In this document: piece after piece, positions 61,293-64,000 of the stretch
Position numbering within the stretch: position 1 is the first letter of the stretch
Layout of the letters: each line of letters opens with the position of its first letter
Source of the DNA: Cryptomeria japonica
Lineage: Eukaryota; Streptophyta; Pinopsida; Cupressales; Cupressaceae
Direction of reading: 5' to 3'
DNA: 64,000 nt
Assembly: GCF_030272615.1 (NCBI RefSeq)
Contig: NC_081410.1
Coordinates: 220,585,415 to 220,649,414 of the forward strand
Position numbers and translations under genes: made by a program
The notes under the pieces: generated by a model
The model's input: the letters and a program-made list of their open reading frames with translations, nothing else
Told to the model about the DNA's origin: nothing
The model's database searches: none

Positions 61293-61459
61293 TCTCAACT
61301 TCATCGCTTTATATCAAGTTGAGATTTCTCGATCATCTGAACCAAATCAATCTCTAGGGGCATATCAGTTTCATCACTTCATATCAAGCTGATATTTGTC
61401 TTTTATCTGAATCAATCTCTTTATGTTAATCAGTTCCATCGCTTTTCATCAAGCTGATT
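61293..61459 (+). repeat. three tandem hairpins with covarying stems
   Basis: 61293-61301 pairs with 61316-61324 (TCTCAACTT / AAGTTGAGA). 61363-61371 pairs with 61386-61394 (TATCAGTTT / AAGCTGATA). 61428-61435 pairs with 61452-61459 (AATCAGTT / AGCTGATT). Loops of 14-16 nt share CATCGCTTTATATC-like sequence; periods are 70 and 65 bp. Stem bases change on both sides in step, or give G-U. Confidence 0.75.
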
Positions 61460-61884
61460 TTTCGTTTAAACTCAATCAAGGGTTTAAAGAGTATCTTCGA
61501 TCATGCTAAATCTAAACAGGTGTTACGTTTTATTCGTTTCTTGATCAAGTTGAACAGTTTATCTTCATCGTATCTTGATCAATCAAGGTCAAGATCGATT
61601 TTTATCATCACTCACTATATCTAAGTTCAATCAAGTTCTAGATCAATAAGATCCGCTTCTTGATCAATCAAGTTCAAGTTCGGTATCTTTTGTTTTCTAT
61701 CGTTCCCAAGTTCAATCAAGTTCCAGAACAGTATCACGTTAATCAAACTTTATTCAGCTTTGTTGCTTCGAATCAAACTAAACACCTCACTTTTTTATGT
61801 AGTTCGTGATCAATCAAGTTCGGAACTAGCATCTCCTAGACATCAACTATTCTTTGAACCAACGTGCTGCTCGCACATTAATTC

Positions 61885-61897
61885 AAAGAGGGGCAAA
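61885..61897 (+). other. polypurine tract
   Basis: AAAGAGGGGCAAA immediately before the TGTAATACCC start of the LTR. Confidence 0.8.
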
Positions 61898-63037
61898 TGT
61901 AATACCCTAAAAATGGTCATCTAAACCATGGGCCCCTAATCTCGACAACGTCACCAAGGTCCTAACCAAAGGCAATTAAATAAATCTTGAGCACACAATT
62001 AATTCCTAAAATCATCAAATGTCACATGGCAAAATCAATCAACCAATATTAATTAAATATTTATTTAATTAATTAAATCATTCCAAGTAAATCATTTTAA
62101 ACAATTATCTTATTTATTTTAATTAAATATCCTAGCATATTTAATTAAATAAATCAATTTGCCATTAAATCATCAAAAAGAGGAATTAATTTAATTAAAT
62201 AAATCAAATTACCATAAATCTTCAAAAAAGGAAACAAATCAAGAAAGAGGAATTAATTCAATTAAATAAATCAATTATGAGCACAAATCTTCAAAAATAG
62301 AAATAAATCAAAAAAGGAATTAATTGACAAAAAAGAATTAAAATTTGAGAAAAGAAATCAATTGGAGATAATCTTGAAAAAAACAAATTAAAAATTGATG
62401 GATAATCTCAAAGAAAGCAATTAAAACAATTGAATATCAAAATTCAATGAAATAGAGAATAAATCAGTTTTTCTCTGATTTTAATCTTAATTTTAGTTCA
62501 ATTTCCTTTAAATCAGTTTTTTTTTATTTAATCTTAATTTTAGTTCAATTTCCTTTAAAACTAAGAAAAACATCCAATCACATCAATTCACCTGGATTGT
62601 GCTTCCTCTTGGAAAATCTTGACCACTCATCATCACTTGATCTCAACCGTTGGTTTCTTTCTGAATTTTCTATAAATTCATGCTCATCTCTCATTCAAAG
62701 GGAGGCTGGAGAATATATTGTTATTATACTATTTTTGCTCTAGGATCTCATTGAATATTGCATATTAATTATTTCATATTGATTAAATCATTTAGTTTAA
62801 TATTGCAAAAATTTTGTTAGATTAATATTGCTTCCATCTAGCATTCATCATGTTCATATAGATAAAATCCTTCGTCTTGATGTTGTCTAGTCACTGGTAT
62901 TGCTAAATAATCTTAAAGCAATCTTATACTCGCATCTTTTAGAAGGCAATGGGTCGATTTGTTATGGTTTATTTATTCATTGATTATATCTGATTAACCA
63001 TGCATGTAATGACTTGATAGAAGTGTTGTGTATTGCA
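61898..63037 (+). repeat. 3' LTR of the second gypsy element
   Basis: 1,140 bp, TGTAATACCC to TTGCA. The first third is rich in ATTAATTAAATATTTATTT words, as in the other gypsy LTRs of this window. A TATA-like TCTATAAATTC is near 62669. Confidence 0.75.
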
Positions 63038-63039
63038 GA

Positions 63040-63746
63040 TACAGATACAAGTCCACTTTTCACACACCACAAACCGGTCTACAGGTAAAAGCCCTTTTGA
63101 ATTTGTTTATAGTATGCATCCAAGGGGTATAATGGAGTTGAGGGATATTACTAACTTGCATCCTAAGAGTGGAACAACAGATGACATGGATCAATCCACG
63201 AAGGAGGTTCATGAGCAAGTGAGAAAAGCTCTTCAAGATACCTCCCAAAAAGTCAAGGCAAGAGTGGATCCTACAAAGAGAGATGTTTAGTTTTCCATAG
63301 GTGATTATGTGATGGTTCATTTGGACAAGGAAAGGCTACAAAAGAAAGTTCCAAGCAAACTTCAGATGAGGAGAATAGGCCATTGCAAAATCTTAGCTAA
63401 GTATGGGTCTAATGCTTACAAAGTTGATTTGCCTACTGATGTTTCTTTGTCTCCCATTTTTAATGTTGCAGATTTGATTGCTTTCAAGGGGAAGCCACTT
63501 GAGGAGATTCAAAGAGTTTCAGATGTTGCACAATCCCTTTCTGATCTATCTCTGCCTTCTCTTTCTATTCCCCAAGCAGAACAGGTTATAGACTCCAGGA
63601 TTCTCAAGAAGACAAGGAATCACACCTACATGGAGCATCTAATAAAATGGAAGGATAAGCCTATCTCAGAGGCCACATGGATACCTGAAACTAAATTTCA
63701 AAATTTTGGCATTCTTTCTTCTTTTCTGCCTCAAGGAGTCACATGA
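63040..63746 (+). pseudogene. gypsy integrase C-terminus with chromodomain
   Basis: It starts within the integrase (NRSTGKSPFEFVYSMHPRG). The usual GPY-type region follows (YVMVHLDKERLQKKVPSKLQ, KILAKYGSNAYKVDLPTD). A chromodomain comes last (ILKKTRNHTYMEHLIKWKDK, ATWIPE) at about 63590-63690 and ends at TGA 63744-63746. Chromodomains on integrase steer chromoviruses to marked chromatin. One in-frame TAG (63288-63290) breaks it; the catalytic core upstream is missing. Confidence 0.9.
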
Positions 63747-63771
63747 CTTCTTTGTTTTTGGGGGAGTATGG

Positions 63772-64000
63772 TGTAGAAGCACCTAATTGAGCAAAACTCT
63801 CCTTTCTGAGTAATTTGTGATTTCATGTTTGTAATGTCTTGTGTCAAGTTTATAATGTTGTTTTAGGTTGTTTTGTGTCATTTTTAATGGTTTTGATCTC
63901 ATTTTGGGTTCAAGAGGTCAAGTTTTGCCTTTCAGGCTTTGAGTTGACAATTTTTGGCAAAAATGTGCAAAATTGCCAAAAAGGTCTTCTAATGCTTTCC
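63772..64000 (+). repeat. 3' LTR of the chromovirus-type element (start)
   Basis: TGTAGAAGCACCTAATTGAGC after the PPT GGGGGAGTATGG (about 63760-63771). It matches 36791-37017 and continues past the window. Confidence 0.93.

Larger units (their letters stand above)
61204..63037 (+). mobile_element. 3' end of a second gypsy element (UTR, PPT, LTR)
   Basis: A 3' untranslated stretch (61204-61884) with tandem hairpins is followed by a PPT and an LTR running TGTAATACCC ... TATTGCA. It has no 5' LTR or coding part here, and it replaces RNase H and the integrase core of the surrounding element. Either a nested copy lost its 5' part together with host element sequence, or the two were joined by recombination or template switching. 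Confidence 0.75.
36791..64000 (+). mobile_element. Ty3/gypsy chromovirus-type element hosting a CACTA insertion
   Basis: 5' LTR 36791-38942, PBS 38946-38958, gag 38997-40194, protease and RT 59765-61203, integrase end with chromodomain 63040-63746, PPT, and 3' LTR from 63772 running off the window. The gag-pol frame is interrupted by a CACTA transposon (40195-59764). Between RT and the integrase end there is foreign LTR sequence instead of RNase H and the integrase core. The visible 229 bp of the two LTRs differ at about 10 positions plus one 3-bp indel, roughly 96 percent identical. Confidence 0.93.

Overview
The window is nuclear DNA of a seed plant with a large, transposon-filled genome. 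A gymnosperm such as a conifer is my inference, from the low gene density, the nested LTR retrotransposons with 1-2 kb LTRs and the old decayed copies; nothing here proves the clade. Only one ordinary host gene is clear: a trihelix (SIP1/ASIL-type) transcription factor at 33958-35073 on the minus strand. Nearly everything else is transposable-element sequence, so most reading frames are pieces of broken element proteins.

Layout. 1-6406: 5' part of a minus-strand Tat/Ogre-like Ty3/gypsy element (LTR 4924-6406, primer-binding site, a 2.8-kb leader with two arrays of 21-bp repeats, then gag running off the left edge). 6514-7661: an unrecognised acidic/coiled-coil reading frame with an mRNA-like 3' end. 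7662-12624: decayed sequence with a partial LTR at 10749. 12625-24050: a minus-strand Ty1/copia-type element that keeps zinc-knuckle gag and a ~1,050-codon extra ORF but no visible pol. It is split by a second copia element at 16643-22499 (LTRs, PBS, gag-pol, 5-bp target duplication GATTG). 24050-25845: LTR-like sequence and an (AG)n microsatellite. 25846-29245: a third copia element with ~204-bp LTRs and internal deletions. 29830-31060 and 36139-36470: L1-type LINE fragments around the trihelix gene.

36791 to the right edge is one chromovirus-type gypsy element on the plus strand (5' LTR 36791-38942, PBS, gag, protease, RT, chromodomain, 3' LTR from 63772). A ~19.6-kb CACTA (En/Spm) DNA transposon at 40195-59764 sits inside its gag-pol frame, with matching CACTA termini and a GCA target duplication. 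The same gypsy element lost RNase H and most of its integrase, which are replaced by the 3' end of a different gypsy element (61204-63037).

The most unusual system is the CACTA transposon. Beside a TNP2 transposase gene (50946 to about 55260) it carries a multi-exon gene (46492 to about 50190) in which SET-domain exons appear to splice in frame to a TNPA/Transposase_24-like gene. The product would join a histone-methyltransferase-like domain to the element's DNA-binding protein. The element also holds a decayed PPR gene fragment and palindromic subterminal repeats. Other signals worth following are the phase-locked 21-bp (seven-codon) arrays in the gypsy leader, and three consecutive hairpins with covarying stems upstream of the PPT at 61293-61459.
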